The notes below the pieces were generated by a model, which searched no databases, had not been told where the DNA came from, and worked only from the letters and a program-made list of their open reading frames with translations. This document shows positions 8,545-16,089 of a stretch of 27,243 nucleotides of DNA, one piece after another. Positions within the stretch are counted from its first letter, which is position 1; each line of letters starts with the position of its first letter. The position numbers were made by a program, and so were the translations under genes. Source of the DNA: Methylobacter sp. (GTDB lineage: Bacteria; Pseudomonadota; Gammaproteobacteria; Methylococcales; Methylomonadaceae); contig JALNYY010000046.1 in assembly GCA_023229605.1 (NCBI GenBank), positions 1 to 27,243 of the forward strand, written 5' to 3'.

Positions 8545-11500
8545 CTACGAATGATGCACCCAATCCGCCCCCAAGGTCCCTTGCAGCTGTTGCAGGTAAG
8601 CCGGATCGTTGATTTCGGCCAGCATGCGTTCAGTCGCTTCGAGTTTTTGGTTTAACTCGGCGCGGCTGGTTGACCAATCCGCCGGGAGCGGATTGGCACG
8701 CAAAGCGCCCGAAGGGGCACAGGCAAGGACAGCCTGTGATGAATCATGCTGTTCCGTTGCCGCTAATTGTTGCTCGATATAAGCCTTGTGCTGCTGCCAA
8801 AGCTTGCTTTCGCGCTGCTGTTTGATTTTAAGGCGCTGTTGATACCAATCGCTTTCTAGTAAATAGTCGCGGGTGAACATCGCGCGAATATCCGGATCGC
8901 TGGCGGTTTTGCCCACATAGTGGCCTTCGGCCATGATGTGCAGCAGGGCTTTCAATGGCGGGCAGGCGTCAGAAATGGAACCGTCCTGAAAGTATTGTTG
9001 CGCCACCCGCTGCTGGGCTTCATAGACGTTGTCGATGCCGTCGACATAGCTGGGCATATCCTGGGTTTCCGGTTTCAGCATGGCTTCGTCGAATACTGCG
9101 GTTGGGTAATCGAACATCTTGCCGAAGTTAGTATGCACAAACTTTTCGGTAATGCGATAGCCCAGCCGGCTTTGATAAACCGTGCGGCCTTCGTATTCGA
9201 AATCTTCCAGTTTTTCCAGCTGGCCTTGCGCAATCATGTACTGCGGGTCGCGCTGGGCTACCGGCAAACGCGACCAGATCTCGGGAATCAGCAGGCTGAT
9301 GTCGTGATCGATCCGGCGCTGGGAACCTATGAAACCTGCGGCCGTGGAATAGCCGTCGTAGCCGCACAGGATGAACGAAACCAAGGCGGTGTTCAGGTCG
9401 GCGGTGGCCGATACGGCGTTGAACGGGCCTTTGGTCAGCGCGCCTTCGGAACCTGCGCCGGTTGTGGACGGCGATTTTCCGGTCAGGCTGCAAATGAAAT
9501 CCATAAACAGCTCGGGCAGTTCCTGGTAATGGATCGGGTTATAGATCGCCAGCGGCCGGATGCCCGACTCAAGATCGGCGGGATTGTTGCGCCGTCCGGT
9601 CAATACTTCGTTAACCGGGAAATAAACGGTCTGGTCGGCGTCAAGCCCCCGCGCCAGGCGGGTGGACAGTTCGGCGATATAGCGCATTTTGGGGTTGGCT
9701 ATGTCGGGGCGAAGTTGCAGGTAGCGGACGTTCTGGCTGGGCTTTCCGTCCACCAGCCGGGGATGCGCGGACGATACGAAGTATTCGCCGTCCTTGCCGT
9801 TGACCGCTTGGCGGATGACGTTTTGCATCGGCTCGCTGAACTCGTCGAAGTGGATCACGTCTTCGATAAACTCGCGCGCATCCTCTGCGGTCAGCGGCTG
9901 GAAGTTGGAAATGAAATTGTCGGTACGCGAAAAATCCAGTTCGGTTTGCAAATCTGTGCCGCGGTGTATCGCATCGTCGGGTCGCTGAAAGAAGCTTTGC
10001 TCGCAGTTTTCGACCAGTTTGACGCTGGGGTTCTTGTAATCGGGATTAAGCCCGGTCAGGTAACGCACCGGTACGACGGTGGACGCGGAAATATCGTCTT
10101 CCAGCTGGACTTTGGCCGAGGCGATAAAGTCCTGGCGCAGTTTGAACACCCGCCATGCGCCTTTTTCGTCGAAGCCCACGCGCAGGTAACTGGCGATCAG
10201 TTTGCGGCCTTGGAACTTCAGTTCGTTGCCGGGATAGCTGTTGACCATATCGACGGAAAAATATTTCCTCCAGTCTGAACTCCATTCCTGCTTGTAAAAA
10301 CGTTTGATCATCAGCGCCACGGCCAGGATATGCTGGGGTATGGTTGCCAGCCACTGGTTGTGGGCGTCCGAAAATTGGGTTTCGGAAGGCGTCAGCAGTT
10401 TGATGACCGAGCCCAGGGTGCGTTCATTGCTGAGCAGGGGGCGGTGATCGACGCCGTGCAGGGCCGGATCGCGGAAGCGGGTGGAATAATCGCGATTGAA
10501 TATAGCGGTGACTATGTCCATGTCTTTATCGAAATCGTCGACAAAAACAGGGCCGGAAATGATCGCTCCGGCAATCGATTTGGAAATCTCCGATTTGCCG
10601 CCGCCGGATACGGTGCTCGGTTTGTGGCAGAAAGTGCCTTCCTGGTGGGTGCCGATCAAGCGCCAGCTGGGCGCATTAGGGTGGCGTTCCATGTGGATTT
10701 TAAAGCCGTTGGGATAGACATAGGTGTTACCGAACAGCAGCTTAAGCGTGTGCGTTTGCCGGTGATGCGTCCAGCTGATTTGCTGCTGCTGAATATCGAA
10801 CTTTGCCGAATTAGGGATATAAATGATGTCGGGATAGTTTTTGTCGACAGCATAGCCTTCGTCTTGAGGCTCTATGACCGACGACAGTTGCCGACAGACT
10901 TTATCGAAAGAATAATGCTCGCCGATATACGAGGTATGCGGTAAAAAGATTTCGCCCAGAATGACTCTGGGGAAGGCCAGCGCGCCTCCCGAATGTTCTT
11001 CTTCAGCGCCGCCGTACAGGTTGGCCGAATAGCTGATCTGGGACTTGATTTCCTTTTTGCTGTAGCCGAAATAGTTGTCGGCAATGATCGTGACGATAAC
11101 TCCCTGCATGTTGCGGCACACCAGTTTAAAGGGCTGGCCGTTATTGTACAGCTCGTCCGCATTTTGCCAGCACATGCCGTCTTTGCGTTGGCGCTCGGTC
11201 GTGTCATCAAAATGCGGCAGGCCCAAATCCTTTTTCCGGCAATGAACTAGGTGCGGCGCAAGAATGATGCAGCCGGTATGGCCGGTCCAGTGGGCTATGT
11301 CCAGCGCGGCATCGTTTTCGGGCAGGAACGGGTCGCCTGCGTTGCCGAAAATGGATTCGACAAAATCCAGGTTGGCGACCAGTCCGCCGGGCGCAAAAAA
11401 CCGGACTTCCATGGTTTTGACCGGCATGGCGGCGGAAACTTCAGGGCTCACGATAGGCCTGAGCAGCGACGATACCCAAAGTTTTGCGCTGTTGGCTTGG

Positions 11501-12072
11501 CCGCCGGTAAAAGGCAGGCTTAAAAGATCGGAAGGAGGCGTCAGCGCAGTGCGGAGCAGCGCCGCGTAAGCCGTCACCGGTACTTCGTTTTTATCGGCCG
11601 GAACCGGGAGGCCGCCTGCGGCAATATGGAACACGCCTTTGGTGGTGCGCCGGTCATTTTTCGGGTTATGCAACACGCCTTGCTGAATCCGGTAAGAATC
11701 AATATAAGCCGAATGAAATTCGTTATGCTGGAAAGGCAGCGACAACTCCCTGGCCAGGCCTTTTTGTTCCAGCACGAAGGTTTCGCCCGGCAAGCTGACA
11801 GGTTCGTTTATGCCGTTTCCGGTCAAGTAATCGTTAAGAAAATCCTGGATACGCTGGTCGGCCGGACAGCGGTACTTGGTCAGCGCCAGCAGGCGGCGTT
11901 GCTGGGAATAGTTTTTTAATAAACCGCCGGCAATTTTCAGGTATTGCGGATCGTTTTCGACTTCACAGGTCGGCTGGCCCAGCGCTGCAAGTTGCAGGTT
12001 GATGTGCTGTAATTGTTCCAGTCGATTAGAGATGGATGGGGCGGGGTGGGGTTGATCGGTTAGTGAGTTCAT
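8545..12072 (-). CDS. Very large PEP carboxykinase-like protein, probable PPi-dependent type
   Basis: 1175 residues, close to the size of the diphosphate-dependent PEP carboxykinases (PPi + oxaloacetate to PEP + CO2 + Pi) and about twice that of ATP- or GTP-PEPCK. Blocks I associate with this group are HWTGHTGCIILAPHLVHCRK (~261-280), NYFGYSKKEIKSQISYSANL (333-352) leading to AEEEHSGGALAFP, the phosphate-loop-like STVSGGGKSEISKSI (486-500) and the acidic VFVDDFDKDMD (509-519). The C-terminal ~100 residues are charged, Gln-rich and probably coiled coil. No signal peptide or membrane segment is seen, so it should be cytosolic. It is a single-gene unit starting at an ATG with only a weak GGAA upstream. 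PPi-based glycolytic enzymes are established in methanotrophs, which makes the role plausible. I am sure it is a real gene and less sure of the substrate. Confidence 0.62.
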   Translation of the reverse strand: MNSLTDQPHPAPSISNRLEQLQHINLQLAALGQPTCEVENDPQYLKIAGGLLKNYSQQRRLLALTKYRCPADQRIQDFLNDYLTGNGINEPVSLPGETFVLEQKGLARELSLPFQHNEFHSAYIDSYRIQQGVLHNPKNDRRTTKGVFHIAAGGLPVPADKNEVPVTAYAALLRTALTPPSDLLSLPFTGGQANSAKLWVSSLLRPIVSPEVSAAMPVKTMEVRFFAPGGLVANLDFVESIFGNAGDPFLPENDAALDIAHWTGHTGCIILAPHLVHCRKKDLGLPHFDDTTERQRKDGMCWQNADELYNNGQPFKLVCRNMQGVIVTIIADNYFGYSKKEIKSQISYSANLYGGAEEEHSGGALAFPRVILGEIFLPHTSYIGEHYSFDKVCRQLSSVIEPQDEGYAVDKNYPDIIYIPNSAKFDIQQQQISWTHHRQTHTLKLLFGNTYVYPNGFKIHMERHPNAPSWRLIGTHQEGTFCHKPSTVSGGGKSEISKSIAGAIISGPVFVDDFDKDMDIVTAIFNRDYSTRFRDPALHGVDHRPLLSNERTLGSVIKLLTPSETQFSDAHNQWLATIPQHILAVALMIKRFYKQEWSSDWRKYFSVDMVNSYPGNELKFQGRKLIASYLRVGFDEKGAWRVFKLRQDFIASAKVQLEDDISASTVVPVRYLTGLNPDYKNPSVKLVENCEQSFFQRPDDAIHRGTDLQTELDFSRTDNFISNFQPLTAEDAREFIEDVIHFDEFSEPMQNVIRQAVNGKDGEYFVSSAHPRLVDGKPSQNVRYLQLRPDIANPKMRYIAELSTRLARGLDADQTVYFPVNEVLTGRRNNPADLESGIRPLAIYNPIHYQELPELFMDFICSLTGKSPSTTGAGSEGALTKGPFNAVSATADLNTALVSFILCGYDGYSTAAGFIGSQRRIDHDISLLIPEIWSRLPVAQRDPQYMIAQGQLEKLEDFEYEGRTVYQSRLGYRITEKFVHTNFGKMFDYPTAVFDEAMLKPETQDMPSYVDGIDNVYEAQQRVAQQYFQDGSISDACPPLKALLHIMAEGHYVGKTASDPDIRAMFTRDYLLESDWYQQRLKIKQQRESKLWQQHKAYIEQQLAATEQHDSSQAVLACAPSGALRANPLPADWSTSRAELNQKLEATERMLAEINDPAYLQQLQGTLGADWVHHS
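8674..8696. repeat. 9-bp hairpin inside the 3' end of the PEPCK-like gene
   Basis: CCAATCCGC (8674-8682) and GCGGATTGG (8688-8696) are exact complements around CGGGA. Further short complements follow (GCCC/GGGC near 8706-8718, AGGC/GCCT near 8721-8735). They encode the low-complexity linker CAPSGALRANPLPADWS before the terminal helix. This may be an in-frame repeat insertion or chance. Confidence 0.45.
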
Positions 12073-12127
12073 GCGTGTCGGTTCCGGCGGTCTTTAAGAT
12101 TGTAGTTATTATTCAGTGGCCAAAAAT

Positions 12128-12187
12128 AGAACGGCGATAACGGTCTAAACAAGGCTAAAAATTATTCATCCGCGTTATCGGTGTTCC
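12128..12187. repeat. Imperfect inverted repeat between the DHH and PEPCK-like genes
   Basis: AGAACGGCGATAACG (12128-12142) pairs with CGTTATCGGTGTTCC (12173-12187) over 12 of 15 positions. The flanking AATAGAAC text recurs at 13231, suggesting a related intergenic repeat. The rest of the 165-base gap (12073-12237) shows nothing else I can support. Confidence 0.45.
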
Positions 12188-12237
12188 GTTGTGTTTAATT
12201 TAAAAAGTAAGCCTTTTACCCGCATTGTAACAGCTAC

Positions 12238-13194
12238 TCAGGAATAAAAATCCTCAAACTTTTTGATGAAAATGCTCAGCTGATCGCCGGGTAAATGATT
12301 GATGCCTGCCGCGGCTTTGCGTCCGCCGCCGCTTGGGAAGGTCGAACATAGCTCGTCGGCGCCGGTTTTATCGTTTAGCGGCGCTCTGACGCCAACCTGA
12401 TAATCGTTGTCCTTGTTATGGGTGATGACCGCATGGGCTCTGGCCGGATGCAGGTTGGACAGGAAGTTGCCGAATACGCCGTTAACGCGCCTTGCCCAGA
12501 CGGTGTCGGGCAGGATGAAGACGGCGACGGCGTCGCTCTGGTATTCCGGGGCAATGCGTTCGGCATTCGCCATGTCTTCCTGGTAGCCCTGTTTCAGTTG
12601 CGCAAAGATGTCATGGTTGCCGTTGATGAAGTCAAAAGGGGATTGGAACTCCGCCATTTCCCGGTACAGTTTGTCCGGGGCGAAATGCAGGTCGGCTATG
12701 CAGCTGCCGTAACCGTTATAGTTGATGTAGATGCCCAGGTTTTTCAGGGTTTCGAGTTTTGTTGAGTTGAGATTCAGGGTTGCGGCCAGTTGTTCGGCGC
12801 TGCGGTTTAAATTGTCGCCAAAAGCCGCGGTTATGGCCCATAACGGGTATTTGCCGTTCAGGTGCTGATTAACCAACAGGCTGGTGCAGACCGCGCTGTC
12901 GGTATTAATCAGCGTTGTTAGATGGGGATGGTTTGGAATATCGCCGGGCTGGTGGTGATCCACATAAAAAATATGCGCTCCCTGGCTTAAAAACTCATTA
13001 ACCCGCGCGCTGTTTTTTTGCAGGGAAATATCCAGCACCGTGATGTGGTCGCCTGAGCTTACGGTAAATTTATCCAGTAACTGTATGTCGCGCTTGATGC
13101 CGGTGATGAGTGTCGATGCCAGCGGTCGATCCAGGCGCAGTTGAATAAGGGCGCAAATGCCGTCGGCATCGCCATTGAAGACATCGAAATGCAT
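12238..13194 (-). CDS. DHH/DHHA1 family phosphoesterase
   Basis: 318-residue member of the DHH superfamily of Mn-dependent phosphoesterases (RecJ, NrnA, exopolyphosphatase relatives). Metal ligands are visible in FNGDADGICAL (residues 6-16), VLDIS (~53-57) and the signature YVDHHQPGDI (~76-85). A later GDN falls in TAAFGDNLN. The C-terminal DHHA1 part ends with the Gly-rich substrate loop FPSGGGRKAAAGINHLP (~286-302). The size suits a nanoRNase/pAp-phosphatase or oligonucleotide-acting subtype better than RecJ, but the substrate is not determined. It begins with an ATG right after an intergenic repeat and is separated by 224 bases from cysC, so it is probably transcribed separately. Confidence 0.85.
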   Translation of the reverse strand: MHFDVFNGDADGICALIQLRLDRPLASTLITGIKRDIQLLDKFTVSSGDHITVLDISLQKNSARVNEFLSQGAHIFYVDHHQPGDIPNHPHLTTLINTDSAVCTSLLVNQHLNGKYPLWAITAAFGDNLNRSAEQLAATLNLNSTKLETLKNLGIYINYNGYGSCIADLHFAPDKLYREMAEFQSPFDFINGNHDIFAQLKQGYQEDMANAERIAPEYQSDAVAVFILPDTVWARRVNGVFGNFLSNLHPARAHAVITHNKDNDYQVGVRAPLNDKTGADELCSTFPSGGGRKAAAGINHLPGDQLSIFIKKFEDFYS

Positions 13195-13230
13195 GATTTA
13201 TTTCCGTTGTAATTTATGCAGTAGATAAAA

Positions 13231-13420
13231 AATAGAACACGGATGCCAAAAGTAGGCGCCTCTAGGCGACACTGAGTAGACAGATTTAAAGGGATTCGAA
13301 AAAAGCCGACGCCAAGTCCGTTATACACTTTAAATAAAATGCCTTAATAACTTTATCTGTAATATCTTTATGAAAAAATTAAGTTTTATCGGTGCTTATC
13401 CGAAAAATCCGTGTTCTATT
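13231..13420. repeat. 190-bp MITE-like interval bounded by 14-bp perfect inverted repeats
   Basis: AATAGAACACGGAT (13231-13244) is matched exactly by its complement ATCCGTGTTCTATT (13407-13420). The right copy overlaps the cysC stop codon. The interior is AT-rich and has no credible gene. It also holds a 24-base motif at 13247-13270 that recurs at 20834-20857. Confidence 0.6.
13247..13270. repeat. 24-base dispersed repeat, copy 1
   Basis: Begins CAAAAGTAGGCGCC and ends TAGGCGAC. It matches 20834-20857 at 22 of 24 positions in the same orientation. It contains the self-complementary AGGCGCCT, so a REP-type element is likely. Confidence 0.65.
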
Positions 13421-14042
13421 ATTTCTGTAGGGGCAAAATGTTTCGATCGCGTAGCAGCGATATGACTTGCTGCATGCTTTCTTCGAGCGTAAGTCGGCTG
13501 GTGTCGATTCTTAACTCCGGTTTTTCCGGTTCTTCGTAAGGCGAGGAGATGCCGGTAAACTCCTTGATTTCGCCTAGCCGCGCTTTTTTATACAGGCCTT
13601 TGACATCACGTTGCTCGCAAACCGTCAATGGGCAAAAACAGTGGATTTCAATAAAATCGCCATGCGGCATCAGGCTTCTTGCTATGGCGCGTTCCGTCTT
13701 GAACGGCGAGATAAACGCGGTCAGCGTTATTATGCCCGCTTCAAGCAGCAGTTTGGCGGTTTCGCTGATGCGGCGGATGTTTTCCTTGCGGTCTTTGTCG
13801 CTAAATCCCAGGTCGCTGCATAAGCCGTGGCGCACGTTATCGCCGTCCAAAACAAAAGTATTCATGCCGCTTTGATGCAATTGTTCTTCTACGGCATGGG
13901 CCAGTGTCGATTTGCCGGAGCCGGACAGGCCGGTAAACCAGAGCACTGCCGATTTATGCGCGTTTTTTTGTTCGCGGCGTTGGCGGGTGACGGTTGCGCG
14001 GTGCCATACGGTATTGGCGCTTTTTTCCGGCTGTTTGTTCAT
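13419..14042 (-). CDS. cysC: Adenylyl-sulfate (APS) kinase
   Basis: Phosphorylates adenosine 5'-phosphosulfate to PAPS in sulfate assimilation or sulfation. The 207 residues carry the P-loop GLSGSGKST (~38-46), the APS-binding DGDNVRHGLCSDLGFS, NIRRISETAKLLLEAG, the FISPF loop, and the late RDVKGLYKKARLGEIKEFTG followed by SPYEEPEKPEL. All are typical of CysC, and nothing suggests a sulfurylase fusion. It is the last gene of the amgK-murU-dodecin-cysC operon, 12 bases after the dodecin gene. No cysD or cysN is in view, so it may serve a pathway needing PAPS rather than the main cys operon; that is inference. The stop codon lies in the arm of an intergenic inverted repeat. Confidence 0.95.
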   Translation of the reverse strand: MNKQPEKSANTVWHRATVTRQRREQKNAHKSAVLWFTGLSGSGKSTLAHAVEEQLHQSGMNTFVLDGDNVRHGLCSDLGFSDKDRKENIRRISETAKLLLEAGIITLTAFISPFKTERAIARSLMPHGDFIEIHCFCPLTVCEQRDVKGLYKKARLGEIKEFTGISSPYEEPEKPELRIDTSRLTLEESMQQVISLLRDRNILPLQK

Positions 14043-14054
14043 CGGTGATTGAGT

Positions 14055-14264
14055 TTATTCAGTCAGAGAAAAGCCGATTTTAACGGTGACCTGCCAGTGT
14101 GCGACTTTGCCGTTTTCTATGTGGCCGCGGGTTTCGACGACTTCAAACCAGCGCATGTCATGGATAGTTTTGGATGCCTTGCTAATGGCGTTTTCGATAG
14201 CTTCCTGTATGCCGATAGCCGATGAACCGGTCAGTTCTATTTTTTTGTAAACATGTTCAGTCAT
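14055..14264 (-). CDS. Dodecin, flavin-binding small protein
   Basis: A 69-residue dodecin, a small protein that assembles into hollow dodecamers that store or buffer flavins. The family pattern is evident: HVYKKIELTGSS at the N-terminus, a helix with AIENAISKASKTI, then MRWFEVVETRGHIENGK and the final AHWQVTVKIGF strand. The Trp of the RWFEV segment and the Gln of HWQV correspond to the flavin-stacking and contact residues of the family. It starts five bases after the murU stop, with AAAGG in the murU end as ribosome binding site, and ends 12 bases before cysC, so it is translated within this operon. Confidence 0.95.
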   Translation of the reverse strand: MTEHVYKKIELTGSSAIGIQEAIENAISKASKTIHDMRWFEVVETRGHIENGKVAHWQVTVKIGFSLTE

Positions 14265-14269
14265 GATCT

Positions 14270-14941
14270 TTACCTTTGTTGGGTGTAATAAAAGTCCAGC
14301 TCTTGCAAACGCTCCGGTGTGCCTATGTCCATCCAGAAACCGTCCATTTTTTGTCCTGAAACCCGGCTATTTGCCATGGCCCGGCGCAATAACGGCCCGA
14401 GCTTGCCGGGGCCTTTAGGTATATTGTGGAACAGTTCCGGGCGATACAGTCCGATGCCGCTAAAGGTGAATCGTTCAGTGCTGTCTGAAACGAGCAGTCC
14501 GTACTTGTCCAGGCCGAAGTCGCCTTGTGCATTATGCGCCGGATTATCGACCAGAACCAGGTGAGCCAAATCGACAGTCAGGTTTTTGAGTTCGGCAAAA
14601 GGAAAGTCCGTCGCTATATCGCCGTTGACCACCAAAAACGCCTCGTCACCTAATAAATGCAGTGCGTTAATAATGCCGCCCGCCGTTTCCAGCGCTTGTT
14701 CGCCTTCGGGTGAATAGCTTATGTTTGCGTCAAACTGACGGCCGCTGCCCAACCGGTCTTCTATTTGCAGTCCCAGATGGGCATGGTTGATAACTATATC
14801 ATTAAAGCCGTTTGCTACCAGTTGTTTAATCGTATATTCGATCAGCGGTTTACCGGCGGCTTGAAGCAAAGGTTTGGGCGTACTGTCGGTTAACGGACGC
14901 ATTCTTTCGCCGCGTCCTGCCGCTAAAATCATCGCTTTCAT
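14270..14941 (-). CDS. murU: N-acetylmuramate alpha-1-phosphate uridylyltransferase
   Basis: Nucleotidyltransferase that makes UDP-MurNAc from MurNAc-1-phosphate in the peptidoglycan-recycling bypass known from Pseudomonas. The 223 residues open with the sugar-nucleotidyltransferase signature MILAAGRGERMRPLTDSTPKPL (shown here as residues 4-25), continue with YSPEGEQALETAGGI and the metal-binding LVVNGDIATDFPF, and end with KMDGFWMDIGTPERL. The start codon overlaps the amgK stop by four bases (ATGA), so the pair is translationally coupled. Pairing with a sugar kinase of the AmgK type supports MurU over a glucose- or mannose-1-phosphate enzyme. Confidence 0.9.
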   Translation of the reverse strand: MKAMILAAGRGERMRPLTDSTPKPLLQAAGKPLIEYTIKQLVANGFNDIVINHAHLGLQIEDRLGSGRQFDANISYSPEGEQALETAGGIINALHLLGDEAFLVVNGDIATDFPFAELKNLTVDLAHLVLVDNPAHNAQGDFGLDKYGLLVSDSTERFTFSGIGLYRPELFHNIPKGPGKLGPLLRRAMANSRVSGQKMDGFWMDIGTPERLQELDFYYTQQR

Positions 14942-15984
14942 ACTTCGACTCTGCTCAGTACAGGTACTTCGACTTTGCCCGGTACAGGTGCTTCAACGAG
15001 GCTCAGTGCCGGTAACACGTGCCCGCGTAGGAAGTCGTTGAATCCGGCAAGCTCGGGGTATGCCGCGCAAACGGCGGTGACATAGTCCAGGGTGCGCGGT
15101 ATGTCGCCAAGATAGTTGGACTTGCCGTCTCTCAAATGCAGGCGGGAAAAAATACCGATGGCTTTAAGGTGGCGCTGCAGCCCCATCAGGTCAAACCAGC
15201 GTTTAAACCGGGCGGGGTCGCAGTGAACAAGCCCGGCCTGCCGGAGCCGCTCAAAATAGTCATTCCGCCATCGCTCAACCTGTTGTTCAGGCCAGGCTAT
15301 ATAGCAGTCGCGCAATAATGACACCAGGTCGTAGGTAATCGGGCCGATCACGGCATCCTGGAAATCGATGACTCCGGGGGAATCGCTGTCCAAAACCATC
15401 AGGTTGCGGGAGTGGTAATCCCTGTGTACGCAGGTGCTGGGTTGCTCCAGGGCCGACGCCGTAAGTATGGCGCGGACGGGTTCCCAAACAGCCGCCGGAA
15501 TTTGAATATCCAGCAACTGACCTAAAAACCATTCGTCAAAAATGGCCAGTTCCCGGTGCAGGAGCGGTTCGTCATAATGGGGCAGCCCGGCGGTTTGTGC
15601 AGGTGTCCGGGTTTGCAGCTTGAATAAGCTGTCGAAAGCGGTTTGGTATAAAACGGGGGCGGTGATTTCATTAAGTTGGTCCAGGAAACATCGGCTGCCG
15701 AAGTCCTCCAGCAACAAAAACCCTTCAGTCAGGTTTTGTTGGAAAATGGTCGGAACGTTGATCCGGGATTGTGTCAGCAGTTTGGCGACTCTAATGAACG
15801 GTTCGATGTTTTCATGGGTCGGGGGAGCGTCCATGACGATAAACTGTTTATCCGGAGTCATGACTCTAAAGTAACGTCGAAAACTGGCATCGCTGGAAGC
15901 GGGGGCGCATGCGGTAATGGTGAGTAATAAATCGTTTTCAAGCCAGTCGAACATCAACATCGTTCTTAAGTCTTCAGGCATCAT
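14938..15984 (-). CDS. amgK: N-acetylmuramate/N-acetylglucosamine kinase AmgK with repeat-derived C-terminus
   Basis: Anomeric sugar kinase that gives MurNAc-1-phosphate, the substrate of the coupled MurU. It is an aminoglycoside-phosphotransferase-fold protein of 348 residues. Visible landmarks are SSDASFRRYFRV and FIVMDAPP near the N-terminus, LLEDFG, catalytic CVHRDYHSRNLMVL, metal-binding GVIDFQDAVIGPITYDLVSLL and the ADSRH-like LGDIPRTLDY segment. The domain itself ends around LPA; the last ~22 residues are octapeptide-like (LSLVEAPV, PGKVEVPV, LSRVEV) and come from a 24-base tandem repeat that also supplies the stop overlapping murU. The start is taken as the ATG at 15984; a second ATG follows at once. 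It diverges from lptD, an arrangement also seen in Pseudomonas. Confidence 0.88.
   Translation of the reverse strand: MMPEDLRTMLMFDWLENDLLLTITACAPASSDASFRRYFRVMTPDKQFIVMDAPPTHENIEPFIRVAKLLTQSRINVPTIFQQNLTEGFLLLEDFGSRCFLDQLNEITAPVLYQTAFDSLFKLQTRTPAQTAGLPHYDEPLLHRELAIFDEWFLGQLLDIQIPAAVWEPVRAILTASALEQPSTCVHRDYHSRNLMVLDSDSPGVIDFQDAVIGPITYDLVSLLRDCYIAWPEQQVERWRNDYFERLRQAGLVHCDPARFKRWFDLMGLQRHLKAIGIFSRLHLRDGKSNYLGDIPRTLDYVTAVCAAYPELAGFNDFLRGHVLPALSLVEAPVPGKVEVPVLSRVEV
14941..15012. repeat. Three tandem 24-bp units at the amgK 3' end
   Basis: Units at 14941-14964, 14965-14988 and 14989-15012 all follow the pattern T(A/G)CTTC(G/A)A..., and two share the ending GTACAGG. The first two differ at three positions; the third is more diverged. 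Because 24 is a multiple of three, the repeat reads through in frame as octapeptides in AmgK. Confidence 0.85.
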
Positions 15985-16003
15985 GATGTTTAGGATAGAT
16001 TAG

Positions 16004-16009
16004 TATAAT
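16004..16009 (+). promoter_or_regulatory. Possible -10 element in the amgK/lptD divergent region
   Basis: A perfect TATAAT lies 81 bases before the lptD ATG, without a good -35 hexamer at the expected distance. The complementary strand offers TATACT at nearly the same place (16002-16007) for amgK. One divergent promoter region is likely, but neither promoter is firm. Confidence 0.3.
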
Positions 16010-16089
16010 AGTGGGGTAGTGAGGTAAAATTAACGTCCGGCATTTTATTCGATTTATGATTCACTACGCTACTAAACTTGATATTACCT

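Noticed and set aside
8421..8612. A 63-codon + strand frame between the cassette and the PEPCK-like gene
   Set aside because: It is mostly translated repeat DNA and antisense coding sequence, with no ribosome binding site or family resemblance.
8920..10278. A 452-codon open frame on the + strand
   Set aside because: It lies entirely antisense to the 1175-residue PEPCK-like gene, has no recognisable domain, and looks like a by-product of GC-rich codon usage on the other strand.
10330..10944. A 204-codon + strand frame
   Set aside because: Antisense to the PEPCK-like gene, with no domain and no promoter or ribosome binding site.
14941..15012. Frameshift or pseudogene at the end of amgK
   Set aside because: The 24-bp units preserve the reading frame, and the kinase domain upstream is complete.
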